From positions 1 to 19,303 of the forward strand of contig JBHGWS010000062.1 in NCBI GenBank assembly GCA_041936745.1: a DNA stretch of 19,303 bases. The letters run 5' to 3'. The translations under genes were made by a program, and so were the position numbers. The first letter of the stretch is position 1, and each line of letters begins with the position of its first letter. Positions 1 through 8,151 of this stretch are shown piece by piece. Below the pieces are notes generated by a model, which saw only the letters and a list, made by a program, of their open reading frames with translations, did no database searches and was not told where the DNA came from. This DNA is from Darwinibacter acetoxidans_A (GTDB taxonomy: Bacteria; Bacillota; Limnochordia; Darwinibacteriales; Darwinibacteriaceae).

Positions 1-1962
1 GAGCTGCCCGCTTCTTTGAAAAGGACCATCGCCGAGAAAAAGCTCCGCTTTTATAACATCGATGCAGTTGAAATTGCAGCTGAAATCGGCTTAGGCGGCA
101 GGATTAACACCATTTTGCAGGCGGCTTTCTTCCGCATAGCCAATGTTATTCCCGCAGATGATGCCTTCAAATATATTAAAGAAGCCATTTATGATTCTTA
201 CGGCCACAGAGGCGAAGAAATTGTGAAAATGAACTATGCGGCAGTAGACAGCGCCGAATCTCACTTGAAAGAAATTAACTATCCCAGCGAATGGGCCAAC
301 GCTACTGACGAAGCCGCGGCAGCGGAGGCCAGAGCGGTCCCTGCTTTTGTTGAAAATGTTGTACGGCCGATGCAGTCCCTGAAGGGAGACAGCTTACCTG
401 TCAGCACCTTTACGGCCGACGGCATAATGCCCACCGGGACAACCCAATATGAAAAACGGGGTATTGCCATTAACGTCCCAAAATGGATCTCGGAAAACTG
501 CATCCAGTGCAACCAATGCTCCTATGTCTGCCCTCACGCGGCAATCAGGCCGTTTTTGGCAACCGAGGCTGACCTAGAGGATGCGCCGGAAACTTTCACA
601 ACTTTGAAATCCATCGGCAGGGATATGGACGGGCTGCAGTACCGCATCCAAGTCTCTCCTCTGGACTGCACAGGCTGCGGCGTCTGCGTCCAGGTCTGCC
701 CCGCCAGGGAAAAAGCCTTGGTCTTAGAGCCTTTGGCAGACCATGCGGAAGTGCAGAACGAAAACTGGTACTTTGCCCTGGATCTGCCTGATCGGGCCAA
801 GCACATCCCCGCAACCAATTTGAAGGGAAGCCAATTCAGGCAGCCCCTCTTCGAATTCTCAGGCGCATGTGCCGGCTGCGGCGAAACCCCATACATCAAG
901 CTGGCAACGCAGCTCTTTGGGGACCGCATGATGATTGCCAACGCCACAGGCTGCTCGTCAATTTACGGCGGCAGTGCACCGACCTGCCCCTACACCTTTA
1001 ACGAATTAGGGCAGGGGCCAACTTGGGCCAATTCCCTGTTTGAAGATAACGCGGAATTCGGTTTCGGCATGAACTTGGCGCTGCAGGCACGGCGCACACA
1101 GCTGGCAGATCTGATGGCTACGCTTTTAGAGCAGGATATTCCTGCCGAGCTGAAAGAGGCACTGAGCCGCTGGCTGGCTAACCTTAACGATGCGGAAATA
1201 ACGAAAGAGACTGCAGACAAAATCAAAGCACTCCTGCCGGAAGCCATCAAGGCCGCTAGCGGCGATTTGAAAGATTTACTGCAGGCAATCTTAGATAACG
1301 CGGACATTTTAGTAAAAAGGTCTATCTGGATTATCGGCGGCGACGGCTGGGCCTATGATATCGGCTACGGCGGCTTGGACCATGTCTTGGCTTCAGGCGC
1401 CGATGTAAATGTCCTGGTCTTGGATACGGAGGTTTATTCCAATACGGGCGGCCAGGCCTCGAAAGCTACTCCCACCGCGGCTGTAGCCAAGTTTGCTTCT
1501 GCCGGTAAAAGAACCCGCAAGAAGGATCTGGGCCTGATGGCCATGTCTTACGGCTACGTCTATGTAGCTTCCGTGGCCATGGGTGCAAACTACAACCAAC
1601 TCATGCGGGCGATGATCGAAGCGGAAAGCTATGACGGCCCCTCCCTCATCGTTGCATATTCGCCCTGTATCGAACACGGCATTGATATGAGCATGAGCAT
1701 GGCGGAAACCAAACAGGCGGTGGAATGCGGCTACTGGAACTTGTACCGCTTTAACCCCGCACTGGAAGAGGAAGGCAAGAACCCCTTCATCTTGGATTCC
1801 AAGGAACCGGATTACGAGAAGTTCCGCGAATTCTTGAAAGGGCAGAGCCGCTACTCACGCCTCCAGCGCCAGTTCCCCGAAGTTGCGGCGGAACTGTTCG
1901 AGCAGGCAGAAAATGATGTCCGCCGCCGCTACGAGACTTACAAGCGGTTGGCAGACGGCTAA
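1..1962 (+). CDS. nifJ: Pyruvate:ferredoxin (flavodoxin) oxidoreductase, C-terminal part (5' end cut by window)
   Basis: Oxidises pyruvate with CoA to acetyl-CoA and CO2 and passes electrons to ferredoxin; cytoplasmic, central to anaerobic metabolism. The frame is open from base 1, so the TTG at 16 is internal and not a start. The visible 653 residues are a little over half of a usual PFOR of about 1,170-1,180. Two ferredoxin-type 4Fe-4S motifs are intact: C167-x2-C-x2-C-x3-C177 and C223-x2-C-x2-C-x3-C233. The TPP domain follows, with the cysteines of the proximal cluster (C290, C293 and probably C556 in SPCIEHG). GCSSIYGG lies near residue 318, and GGDGWAYDIGYGG with the later NTGGQ forms the TPP/Mg site from about residue 446. 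No frameshift or internal stop is seen. It ends at TAA directly before a strong terminator, so it is the last gene of its transcript. Identification is very secure. Confidence 0.97.
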   Translation, partial: ELPASLKRTIAEKKLRFYNIDAVEIAAEIGLGGRINTILQAAFFRIANVIPADDAFKYIKEAIYDSYGHRGEEIVKMNYAAVDSAESHLKEINYPSEWANATDEAAAAEARAVPAFVENVVRPMQSLKGDSLPVSTFTADGIMPTGTTQYEKRGIAINVPKWISENCIQCNQCSYVCPHAAIRPFLATEADLEDAPETFTTLKSIGRDMDGLQYRIQVSPLDCTGCGVCVQVCPAREKALVLEPLADHAEVQNENWYFALDLPDRAKHIPATNLKGSQFRQPLFEFSGACAGCGETPYIKLATQLFGDRMMIANATGCSSIYGGSAPTCPYTFNELGQGPTWANSLFEDNAEFGFGMNLALQARRTQLADLMATLLEQDIPAELKEALSRWLANLNDAEITKETADKIKALLPEAIKAASGDLKDLLQAILDNADILVKRSIWIIGGDGWAYDIGYGGLDHVLASGADVNVLVLDTEVYSNTGGQASKATPTAAVAKFASAGKRTRKKDLGLMAMSYGYVYVASVAMGANYNQLMRAMIEAESYDGPSLIVAYSPCIEHGIDMSMSMAETKQAVECGYWNLYRFNPALEEEGKNPFILDSKEPDYEKFREFLKGQSRYSRLQRQFPEVAAELFEQAENDVRRRYETYKRLADG

Positions 1963-1977
1963 ACCGGTTAAATAACG

Positions 1978-2006
1978 ATACCGCCCCCGCCGGGGGCGGT
2001 ATTTTT
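1978..2006 (+). terminator. Rho-independent terminator after nifJ
   Basis: An 11-bp perfect stem (ATACCGCCCCC, 1978-1988, with its complement at 1992-2002) encloses a 3-base GCC loop and runs into a T-tract. It lies 15 bases after the nifJ stop. It just touches the 3' end of the opposing cwlJ-like gene and could also stop transcription from that side, though the minus-strand T-run is weaker. Confidence 0.92.
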
Positions 2007-2436
2007 AAGCAAAGACATGGCTGCCGATTCTCGTCTTAACCGGCCTGCTCCAAACCCAGCTGCCTGCACTGACTTTCGCCGGGTTCCAAAAAAACAAGGC
2101 GCCGCCTGTGGGATCACTGCCCCGTAAGGCGGCCAGTGCCGCCTCGTAGGCGGAATTGTGCGGTTTTTGGTAAATCGCCCCATTGGCCACGACTTGAAAC
2201 TGGCCCGGTTGAAAGATGACAGCTGCAATAGTTTTGGGAAATTCCCGGTGGCTCAGGCGGTTTAAAATCACCGCGGCCACAGCAATCTGACCCTCCCTCG
2301 GTTCCCCTCGGGCCTCGGCGCTCACCAGCCTGGCCAACAACTCCAAATCTGCCAGCTCTTCATCGCTGTAGCTGCCTTCTTTTAAAAGATAGCCCCCTTC
2401 CCTTGAAGGTAAAAACGCCCCTTGGTATTCACTCAC
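2005..2436 (-). CDS. cwlJ: Cell wall hydrolase, CwlJ/SleB family (spore cortex-lytic type)
   Basis: Predicted hydrolase of spore-cortex peptidoglycan (Hydrolase_2 family, which contains SleB and CwlJ). The 143-residue protein is essentially one catalytic domain: SAEARGEP carries the conserved catalytic Glu (E41), followed by AAVILNR (54-60), the FQPGQF segment (75-80), GALFFWNP (112-119) and the C-terminal IGSHVFA. There is no signal peptide and no N-terminal peptidoglycan-binding domain, which matches CwlJ, a protein placed by the mother cell and needing no export, better than SleB. The start is GTG; a strong AGGAGGAG lies a few bases upstream (complement of about 2443-2450). It is divergent from deoD. 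A GCATATCTTAAAG box upstream (2461-2473, minus) resembles a sporulation sigma -10 element, consistent with the known sigma-E control of cwlJ. The family is secure; the CwlJ assignment is by architecture. Confidence 0.88.
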   Translation of the reverse strand: MSEYQGAFLPSREGGYLLKEGSYSDEELADLELLARLVSAEARGEPREGQIAVAAVILNRLSHREFPKTIAAVIFQPGQFQVVANGAIYQKPHNSAYEAALAALRGSDPTGGALFFWNPAKVSAGSWVWSRPVKTRIGSHVFA

Positions 2437-2463
2437 GGCCCGCTCCTCCTCATTTCTTTTCTT

Positions 2464-2472
2464 TAAGATATG
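2464..2472 (-). promoter_or_regulatory. Possible mother-cell sigma (E/K-type) -10 element for the cwlJ-like gene
   Basis: CATATCTTA on the minus strand fits the CATANNNTA pattern described for Bacillus sigma-K and the related sigma-E -10 elements. It lies about 28 bases before the GTG start. No convincing matching -35 (ATA or AC) is seen at 16-18 bases, so the call rests on the -10 and on gene function. An almost identical box precedes the small-gene pair at 17477. Confidence 0.35.
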
Positions 2473-2549
2473 CAGCCGGGCACAAAAAAGGGAAAGGAAG
2501 CCCTTTTGTCAAATTAACTAAAGATACTCGAATTAAAAGGAGGAAGAAC

Positions 2550-3257
2550 ATGACGACACCACACAACGCGGCGAAACCGGGTGAAATTGCCGAAACTGTT
2601 TTAATGCCCGGCGATCCGCTGCGGGCCAAATTTGTCGCTGATACTTACTTGGAAAACGCCCACTGCTATAATGAAGTGCGGGGCATGTTGGGTTTTACCG
2701 GCCTTTATAAAGGCAAGCGGGTTTCTGTGCAGGGCCACGGCATGGGCATGCCCTCGATCGGCATTTATACCCACGAGCTTTATAACATGTTTGGCGTAGA
2801 GAACATCATCCGCATCGGCTCCGCCGGAGCCATCCGGCCCGATGTGAAGATCATGGATCTGGTCGTGGCCATGGGTGCCTGCACTGATTCAAATTACGCC
2901 CACCAATATAATTTACCGGGGACTTATGCCCCGATCGCCAGCTTCGGCCTTTTGGAAAAAGCGGTCAACTTGGCCCGGGAAAAAGGGCAAAACTACTTTG
3001 TGGGCAACGTGCTTTCCGCCGATCTTTTTTATAACGAACTGGGCCCGCCCACCGTTTGGGATAAAATGGGGGTTTTAGCCGTGGAGATGGAGGCAGCTGC
3101 CTTGTATATGAATGCGGCCCGGGCGAACAAACAAGCACTCTGCCTGCTGACCATTTCCGATGAGATCCACAGCGGCCGGGAACTTCCCGCCAAAGAGCGG
3201 CAGGTCAGTTTCACCAACATGATGGAAATAGCCTTGGATTTGGCTGTGAGCATTTAA
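2550..3257 (+). CDS. deoD: Purine nucleoside phosphorylase, DeoD type
   Basis: Phosphorolyses purine (deoxy)nucleosides to the free base and (deoxy)ribose-1-phosphate in purine salvage; cytoplasmic, usually a homohexamer. The 235 residues match the E. coli DeoD length. Phosphate-site residues are present: GDPLRAK with G21 and R25, R44 in NEVRGMLG, and R88/S91 in RIGSAGA. The ribose-binding VEMEAAALY motif lies at 178-186. The catalytic Asp is D204 in ISDEIHSG, and R217 in KERQVSF falls at the same number as the catalytic Arg of E. coli DeoD. The ATG at 2550 is chosen because AAAGGAGGAAG lies directly before it and homology begins at once; the open frame extends about 49 codons upstream without family similarity. 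Single-gene unit ending at a strong terminator. Confidence 0.96.
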   Translation: MTTPHNAAKPGEIAETVLMPGDPLRAKFVADTYLENAHCYNEVRGMLGFTGLYKGKRVSVQGHGMGMPSIGIYTHELYNMFGVENIIRIGSAGAIRPDVKIMDLVVAMGACTDSNYAHQYNLPGTYAPIASFGLLEKAVNLAREKGQNYFVGNVLSADLFYNELGPPTVWDKMGVLAVEMEAAALYMNAARANKQALCLLTISDEIHSGRELPAKERQVSFTNMMEIALDLAVSI

Positions 3258-3275
3258 GTTAAACGCATAACGGGC

Positions 3276-3300
3276 AAAGGGGGCGGCCTGCCCCCTTTTT
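3276..3300 (+). terminator. Rho-independent terminator after deoD
   Basis: Stem AAAGGGGGC (3276-3284) with GCCCCCTTT (3290-3298), loop GGCCT, followed by further T residues. It lies 18 bases after the deoD stop and separates it from lysA. Confidence 0.92.
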
Positions 3301-3394
3301 GCCGGCTTGCCAAGAGCCTTAAACTTGTCTAAAATAAGCACTAGAAGTTTTTCTCCGCCTATTTTCGCGGCCGATTACTATACTGGAGGTTCCA

Positions 3395-4651
3395 ATGAAA
3401 ACACCATTTGTCAGCGCAGAAAAACTGCGCCAAATAGTAGCAGAGTACCCTACACCCTTTCACTTGTACGATGAGGCGGGCCTGCGCGCTAACGCCCGCA
3501 GGCTGCACGAAGCCTTTAGCTGGAATCCGGGCTTCAAAGAATACTTTGCCGTTAAAGCAACGCCCAACCCGGCCATCCTTAAAATTTTAAAAGAAGAAGG
3601 CTGCGGCGTCGACTGCTCCACCTTGACTGAATTAATGCTGGCGGACGCAGTTGGTTTTGCCGGCGAAGAGATTATGTTTTCCGCCAACATGACTCCCCTG
3701 GAGGATTTCCTTTTCGCTTATAAATTAGGGGCAATTATAAACTTGGATGATATTACGGATCTGGAATACTTCCAATACCTGCCGGAAGTCCCTAAAAAGG
3801 TCTGCCTGCGCTACAATCCCGGCGGCGATTTTATCATCAGCAACGAAATTATGGATTCACCCGCTGAGGCAAAATACGGCATGACTAAAAGCCAGCTTTT
3901 TGAAGCGGTCAAGCAGCTGCAGGAATGGGGCGTTTTAGAATTCGGGCTCCACGCCTTTTTGACGAGCAACACCCTAACGCAGGAATACTACCCCACTTTG
4001 GCTAAAATGCTCTTTGAAGTTACGGTGGAGCTGGCCCAAGAGACCGGGGCCCACTTTGACTTTGTCAACCTGTCCGGCGGCATCGGCGTGCCTTACCGGC
4101 CGGGAGAAAAACCCGTTGATATTAAAAGAATCGGCGCCGCTGTGGAAAAAGCCTTTGCCCAGGTGTTGATCCCCGCGGGCATGGGAGATTTAGCCGTAGT
4201 TGCGGAACTGGGCCGCTACATGCTGGCGCCTTACGGCCATTTGGTTGCAACCGCGATCAGGGAAAAACGAATCTACAAGCATTACATCGGTTTAGACGCC
4301 AGTGCGGCAAATCTTCTGCGGCCGGCGATGTACGGTGCTTACCACCACATTACGGTCGCGGGTAAAGAAAAAGCCCCCCACACTCATGTGTACGATATAA
4401 CGGGAGGGCTCTGTGAAAACAACGATAAGTTTGCCGTCGATCGCCGGCTGCCGCCAATTGAAATCGGCGATCTGATCATTATTCACGATACGGGGGCCCA
4501 CGGCTTTTCCATGGGTTATAATTACAATGGGAAGCTGCGCTCGGCGGAAATCCTCTTAAAAGAAGACGGCAGCACGGAATTAATCAGGCGCGCCGAAACC
4601 CCCGCGGATTATTTCGCAACTTTGGATCTTAAAGTGGAATCAAGAGCGTAA
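3395..4651 (+). CDS. lysA: Diaminopimelate decarboxylase
   Basis: PLP-dependent decarboxylation of meso-diaminopimelate to lysine, the last step of lysine synthesis; cytoplasmic. The fold-III Orn/DAP/Arg decarboxylase architecture is complete at 418 residues. The PLP lysine is K54 in YFAVKATPNP, the glycine-rich phosphate site is LSGGIG (226-231), and ELGRYM (271-276) contributes to cofactor binding. GGLCENNDKF (337-346) supplies the C-E pair that reaches across the dimer, and HGFSMGYNYNG (369-379) the late Tyr motif. Clostridial LysA proteins share this variant CENNDKF form in place of CESGD. The ATG at 3395 has GGAGG about 8 bases upstream. Its 3' end overlaps the opposing msrA by 12 bases with no terminator between them. 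A carboxynorspermidine or other basic-amino-acid decarboxylase is the alternative but fits less well. No lysine riboswitch is seen upstream; the 94-base leader after the deoD terminator is too short and shows no structure I recognise. Confidence 0.88.
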   Translation: MKTPFVSAEKLRQIVAEYPTPFHLYDEAGLRANARRLHEAFSWNPGFKEYFAVKATPNPAILKILKEEGCGVDCSTLTELMLADAVGFAGEEIMFSANMTPLEDFLFAYKLGAIINLDDITDLEYFQYLPEVPKKVCLRYNPGGDFIISNEIMDSPAEAKYGMTKSQLFEAVKQLQEWGVLEFGLHAFLTSNTLTQEYYPTLAKMLFEVTVELAQETGAHFDFVNLSGGIGVPYRPGEKPVDIKRIGAAVEKAFAQVLIPAGMGDLAVVAELGRYMLAPYGHLVATAIREKRIYKHYIGLDASAANLLRPAMYGAYHHITVAGKEKAPHTHVYDITGGLCENNDKFAVDRRLPPIEIGDLIIIHDTGAHGFSMGYNYNGKLRSAEILLKEDGSTELIRRAETPADYFATLDLKVESRA

Positions 4652-5170
4652 CAGATCCGCAAAATCAGCACGAAACTTGGCTACCTTGGGGGAGATAACC
4701 AGGCGGCAGTAACCTTGGTTGGGATTGAGGTTGAAATAATCTTTGTGATACTCTTCGGCGGCAAAAAACTCCGCCGCCTCGCTGACTTCCGTCACCAGGG
4801 GATCTTCCCACAGGGAAGCCATTTTTTCCATCATTTTTTCCGCCGCCTGTTTTTGCTCTCCGTCGTGGTAAAAGATAACGGAGCGGTACTGCGTACCTAT
4901 ATCCCCGCCCTGCCTGTTTAAAGTGGTGGGATCGTGGATTGTAAAAAAGACTTCCAAAAGTTTCTCGTAGGAAATTACCTTCGGGTCAAATTCAATTCGC
5001 ACCACTTCCGCATGCCCCGTGTCACCGGTGCATACTTCTTCGTAAGTGGGGTTTGAAGTATGCCCCCCGCTGTAGCCGGGAGTGACTTTACTGACGCCTC
5101 TTAAATCTTTGAAAACAGCTTCCAAACACCAGAAACAACCCCCACCTAAGGTGGCAATTTGAGAAGTCAT
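4640..5170 (-). CDS. msrA: Peptide-methionine (S)-S-oxide reductase
   Basis: Repairs oxidised protein methionine by reducing the S-sulfoxide, using thioredoxin or similar reductants; cytoplasmic. The signature GGGCFWCLE begins at G9, with the catalytic Cys at C12 and a second Cys at C15. GYSGGHTSNPTYEEVCTG and TGHAEVVRIEFDP are the other family blocks, and HDPTTLNRQGGDIGTQYRS is the conserved substrate loop. A late Cys in NQGYC (about 155) is the likely resolving cysteine. Length (176) is that of a stand-alone MsrA; no MsrB domain is fused and no msrB lies nearby. The start ATG has an AGGAAAGGA sequence upstream. It is divergent from the methyltransferase gene with only 44 bases between them, so the two promoters must lie close together or overlap. 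In an anaerobe this fits oxygen-stress repair. Confidence 0.96.
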   Translation of the reverse strand: MTSQIATLGGGCFWCLEAVFKDLRGVSKVTPGYSGGHTSNPTYEEVCTGDTGHAEVVRIEFDPKVISYEKLLEVFFTIHDPTTLNRQGGDIGTQYRSVIFYHDGEQKQAAEKMMEKMASLWEDPLVTEVSEAAEFFAAEEYHKDYFNLNPNQGYCRLVISPKVAKFRADFADLLRS

Positions 5171-5214
5171 GACAGTTTTCCTTTCCTGCTAAAATTTTTA
5201 TCAGAGGTGATTAC

Positions 5215-5973
5215 TTGGATAATATTTATTCTTACCCTCAGTACTACGAAATAGCTTATTCTTACCGCAACATCCCCGCTGAAGTGGCCGTGATGGAAGA
5301 AGCCATCCGTAAGTTTTCCCTCATCGACGTTAAGCACTGCTTGGAATTGGCCTGCGGCAACAGCCCCCATATGCCGGAGCTGCTCTCCCGCGGTTACGCC
5401 TACTCCGGCTTGGATCTGAGCGAGACGATGCTGGGCTATGCGGAGGAAAAAGCAGGTGATGCGCCCGTTCGATTTTATTTGGCCGACCTTGTTGATTTCC
5501 AAGTGGAACAACCGGTGGACTTTGCCTACATCATGATGGGCTCGCTTTACGTTCAGGACACCGCCGGGCTTTTGAGCCATTTTAAGAGCATGGAAAAAGC
5601 TTTAAAGCCCGGCGGCCTTTATTTCCTCGACTGGTGCGTGGATTTTACCTCTTTAGATTACACCGAAGACAGCTGGGTTATGCGCAGCGGCAATATTTCG
5701 GTAACGACGCACTACTCCACGCGCCCTTTCAATGCTGCCAAACAGCTTTACCGGGAGCGGATTCTCTTTTCCGTCAAAGACGGCAGCAAGCGCAAGCGGC
5801 TGGCCCACGACGGCCTGCGGCGGGCCATTTTTCCCCAGGAGTTTTTATTGGCCGCAACAAAGCTGCACCGCTTCGAATTTCTCGGCTGGTGGGATGATTG
5901 GAATTGGCAGAGGCCCCTGGAGGAAGTCAAGGGCGATATTTACAGGCCCATCACTGTTTTACGCCGGCTTTAA
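5215..5973 (+). CDS. SAM-dependent class I methyltransferase, substrate unknown
   Basis: The 252-residue protein has a Rossmann methyltransferase core. Motif I is CLELACGNSPH (42-52), where ACGNS takes the place of the usual D/E-x-G-x-G loop. YSGLDLSETML (63-73) holds the acidic residue expected to bind the SAM ribose. FYLADLVDF (87-95) is motif II, DFAYIMMGSLYVQ (102-114) motif III/IV, and LKPGGLYFLDW (130-140) the post-core strand. The C-terminal 110 residues (methylated-substrate side) are not recognised. The start is TTG at 5215, supported by AGAGGTGA five bases upstream; no ATG in frame precedes the motif I region with a comparable site. It converges on the alcohol dehydrogenase gene and the two share the palindrome TTAA as stop codon. 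I cannot name a substrate. Confidence 0.85.
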   Translation: MDNIYSYPQYYEIAYSYRNIPAEVAVMEEAIRKFSLIDVKHCLELACGNSPHMPELLSRGYAYSGLDLSETMLGYAEEKAGDAPVRFYLADLVDFQVEQPVDFAYIMMGSLYVQDTAGLLSHFKSMEKALKPGGLYFLDWCVDFTSLDYTEDSWVMRSGNISVTTHYSTRPFNAAKQLYRERILFSVKDGSKRKRLAHDGLRRAIFPQEFLLAATKLHRFEFLGWWDDWNWQRPLEEVKGDIYRPITVLRRL

Positions 5974-7139
5974 ACACAAAGTTTATAGATTGCAAGCACG
6001 TCTCTTTGATCCAAAGGTATCAGCCCGCCGACAGTTTGTGTATCATCTGCGGTGCATTTGGCCGCCATTTCTTCCAGGCGGTCAGCCGGGATAGCCGCCT
6101 CTTTTAAGGTAGTGGGCAGGCCGATTGCTTTGAAAAAGCCTTTTAAGCGCTTAATGCCCTCCAAGATGGTTTCATCGGGGTCCGCAAAGTTTTGTTCCAC
6201 CCCAAACACCCGCACGGCAAACTGTAAAAAGCGCTCCTTGTTGTGGTGATAAACATACTGCATCCAAGCGGGGAAGACTATGGCCAACCCGGCCCCATGC
6301 GCTATATCATAGATCCCGCTCAATTCATGTTCAATGTTGTGCGAAGCCCAATCTTCACTGCGGCCCGTGCCCAAAAGGCCGTTATGGGCAAGAGTGCCCG
6401 CCCACATAATATTGGCTCTGGCCCCGTAATGCTTGGGATCCTTTAAAACCCGGGGTGCTTCGGCCATAATAGCCCTCAGGGTGCCTTCACAGAGCTGATC
6501 GGTTAAGCCCACTTCTTTTTCGTTTGTAAAGTAGCGCTCCAAAACATGTGCCATCATATCAGCCACGCCGCAGGCCGTTTGATAGGGCGGCAGCGAATAG
6601 GTCAGCTCGGGGTTCATTAAAGCAAACTTGGGCCGCAGAATTTCGGAGCCGTAGCCCCTTTTCAACCAGCCTTCTTCGTTTGTCAAAACTGAACTGGTGC
6701 TTGCTTCGCTGCCCGCGGCGGGAATAGTCAAAACAACACCGACAGGCAGAGTTTCTTCCGCCTCCGCTTTGCCCGCAAAAAAGTCCCACACATCACCCTC
6801 GTAAGGAACGCCGATGGCGATGGCCTTGGCGGAATCGATCACGCTGCCGCCGCCCACGGCCAGAATAAAGTCTATGTTTTCCCGGCGGCAGAGTTCAATG
6901 CCTTCCCTGACCAAACTGACGCGGGGATTGGGCTTAACGCCGCCCAGCTCAAGAAAAGCAAGCCCCGCCTCTTGTAGGGCATTAGTGATTTCCTGCTTCA
7001 AACCGGAGCGGACGATGTGCCCGCCGCCGTAGTGGAGCAGGACTTTGGATCCCAAAGGTTTTACCTCTTCGCCTGCTTTTAGGTGGACGCCTTTGCCGAA
7101 AACTATCTTAGTGGGGCTTGAAAACGAAAAGTTCAACAT
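5970..7139 (-). CDS. Iron/zinc-dependent alcohol dehydrogenase, YqhD/BdhA type
   Basis: NAD(P)H-dependent interconversion of aldehydes or ketones and alcohols; cytoplasmic. Group III (Fe-ADH) family, 389 residues. The four metal ligands are all present and fall at the same numbers as in E. coli YqhD: D194 and H198 in GVADMMAHVLE, H267 in WASHNIEHE, and H281 in IAHGAGLAIVFP. The dinucleotide-binding VGGGSVIDSAKAI motif is at 95-107. The upstream glycine loop reads HYGGGHIVRSG (36-46); YqhD/butanol-dehydrogenase relatives usually have YGGGS there, so the residue after the glycines differs and may affect NADPH versus NADH preference. ATG start with AGGAGG upstream. It is the last gene of the cyclophilin-GH130-ADH operon (11-base gap to GH130). 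The substrate is unknown; candidates are short aldehydes from sugar fermentation or detoxification. Confidence 0.93.
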   Translation of the reverse strand: MLNFSFSSPTKIVFGKGVHLKAGEEVKPLGSKVLLHYGGGHIVRSGLKQEITNALQEAGLAFLELGGVKPNPRVSLVREGIELCRRENIDFILAVGGGSVIDSAKAIAIGVPYEGDVWDFFAGKAEAEETLPVGVVLTIPAAGSEASTSSVLTNEEGWLKRGYGSEILRPKFALMNPELTYSLPPYQTACGVADMMAHVLERYFTNEKEVGLTDQLCEGTLRAIMAEAPRVLKDPKHYGARANIMWAGTLAHNGLLGTGRSEDWASHNIEHELSGIYDIAHGAGLAIVFPAWMQYVYHHNKERFLQFAVRVFGVEQNFADPDETILEGIKRLKGFFKAIGLPTTLKEAAIPADRLEEMAAKCTADDTQTVGGLIPLDQRDVLAIYKLCV

Positions 7140-7150
7140 ATTTTTTCCTC

Positions 7151-8134
7151 CTAAATCAGTGAATTATCCTTCGTAAACTGCACTAATTCCCGGACGCAGC
7201 CAAAAGCTAAGGCGGTAACGGTGTCTGCCCCGCCGTAATAGACGGCCAGGCGGCCTGTGGCACCGTCCACCAAAGCGGCACAGGGGAAAGTTACGTTAGG
7301 TACATCGCCGACGCATTCGTAATACTTCTGCGGTGAGAGGATATAAGGGTGGGTGCGGGCTATCAGCTTCCAGGGCTTGTCCAAATCCAAAAGGGCTGCC
7401 CCTACGTGGTAGACAAAGCCGTTACAGGACGTCAAAACGCCGTGGTAGATCAAAAGCCAGCCCTCTGATGTTTCGATGGGCACAGGCCCCGCTCCCACCT
7501 TCGTGGACTGCCAGGAGCCCGTCGGTGACATCACGTGGCGGTGCCTGCCCCAAAAGTTCAGATCGGGGCTTTCCGAATAGAAAATATCGCCAAAAGGCGT
7601 ATGGCCCCGGTCACTGGGCCGGGAGAGCATGGCAAAATTGCCGTTAATCTTACGGGGGAATAAGACGCCGTTTCGATTATAAGGCAAAAAGGCATTTTCC
7701 AGTTGATAAAAGTCTACAAAGTCATGTGTGTATGCAACGCCAATGGTCGGGCCGTGGTAGCCGTTGCACCAAGTTACGTAATAGCGGTCCTCGATCCAAA
7801 CCACCCTGGGATCGTAAGCGTATTCAAAGCGGCCGATTTCAGGATCTTGAGAAATAAATTGAATAGGTTCTTCCTCTATCTCCCATTCCAAGCCGTCCCT
7901 GCTTCTGCCCGAGTGAATCCGCATTTCCCTCGCTTTATTGTCGACTCTAAAAACACCGCGAAACTCACCCTTAAAAGGCACCACCGCGCTGTTGAAGATG
8001 CTGTTGGCACCGGGGATTAAATCCCTGGGGATAACCGGGTTATGTTCATAACGCCACAAAACTTCGCTGCTTTCCGCCGGCCGCTCCTGCCAAGGTATGT
8101 TGGGCAGCCGGGGTGCAAAAATTTCTAAGCTCAT
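7151..8134 (-). CDS. Glycoside hydrolase family 130 phosphorylase (beta-mannoside type)
   Basis: GH130 enzymes split beta-mannosidic bonds with phosphate, releasing alpha-mannose-1-phosphate. The 327-residue protein is a single five-bladed beta-propeller domain. YAYDPRVVWIEDRYYV (106-121) carries the likely catalytic Asp (D108). NGVLFPRKINGNFAMLSRPSD (155-175) and GHTPFGDI (177-184) supply the conserved Arg/His phosphate-binding residues. GVLTSCNGFVYHVGAALLDL and YYGGADTVTALA close the propeller. Length and the GVLFPRK/SRPSDRGHTPFGDI blocks favour the GH130_2-like group (mannooligosaccharide or beta-1,2-mannoside phosphorylases) over the longer mannosylglucose phosphorylases; the exact linkage cannot be read. 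No signal peptide, hence cytoplasmic. ATG start with AGGAGGT upstream. It lies 17 bases after the cyclophilin gene and 11 before the dehydrogenase gene. No sugar transporter or mannose-processing gene is adjacent. Confidence 0.88.
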   Translation of the reverse strand: MSLEIFAPRLPNIPWQERPAESSEVLWRYEHNPVIPRDLIPGANSIFNSAVVPFKGEFRGVFRVDNKAREMRIHSGRSRDGLEWEIEEEPIQFISQDPEIGRFEYAYDPRVVWIEDRYYVTWCNGYHGPTIGVAYTHDFVDFYQLENAFLPYNRNGVLFPRKINGNFAMLSRPSDRGHTPFGDIFYSESPDLNFWGRHRHVMSPTGSWQSTKVGAGPVPIETSEGWLLIYHGVLTSCNGFVYHVGAALLDLDKPWKLIARTHPYILSPQKYYECVGDVPNVTFPCAALVDGATGRLAVYYGGADTVTALAFGCVRELVQFTKDNSLI

Positions 8135-8151
8135 CGTGACCTCCTTTCTGT

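Noticed and set aside
279..1677. Minus-strand ORFs of 72-137 codons opposite nifJ
   Set aside because: They lie wholly inside a strongly conserved gene, have no family motifs and odd Ser/Arg/Cys-rich composition, and are mirror frames of GC-rich codons.
2403..2549. N-terminal extension of deoD from an upstream alternative start
   Set aside because: The added 49 residues have no similarity to the family and overlap the cwlJ promoter region, while AAAGGAGGAAG sits directly before the ATG at 2550.
3301..3394. Lysine riboswitch or T-box before lysA
   Set aside because: Only 94 bases are available after the deoD terminator, and no extended helix set or anti-terminator is visible.
5634..6107. Plus-strand ORFs spanning the methyltransferase/dehydrogenase junction
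   Set aside because: They overlap two well-supported genes, have no motif, and their composition is that of shifted frames.
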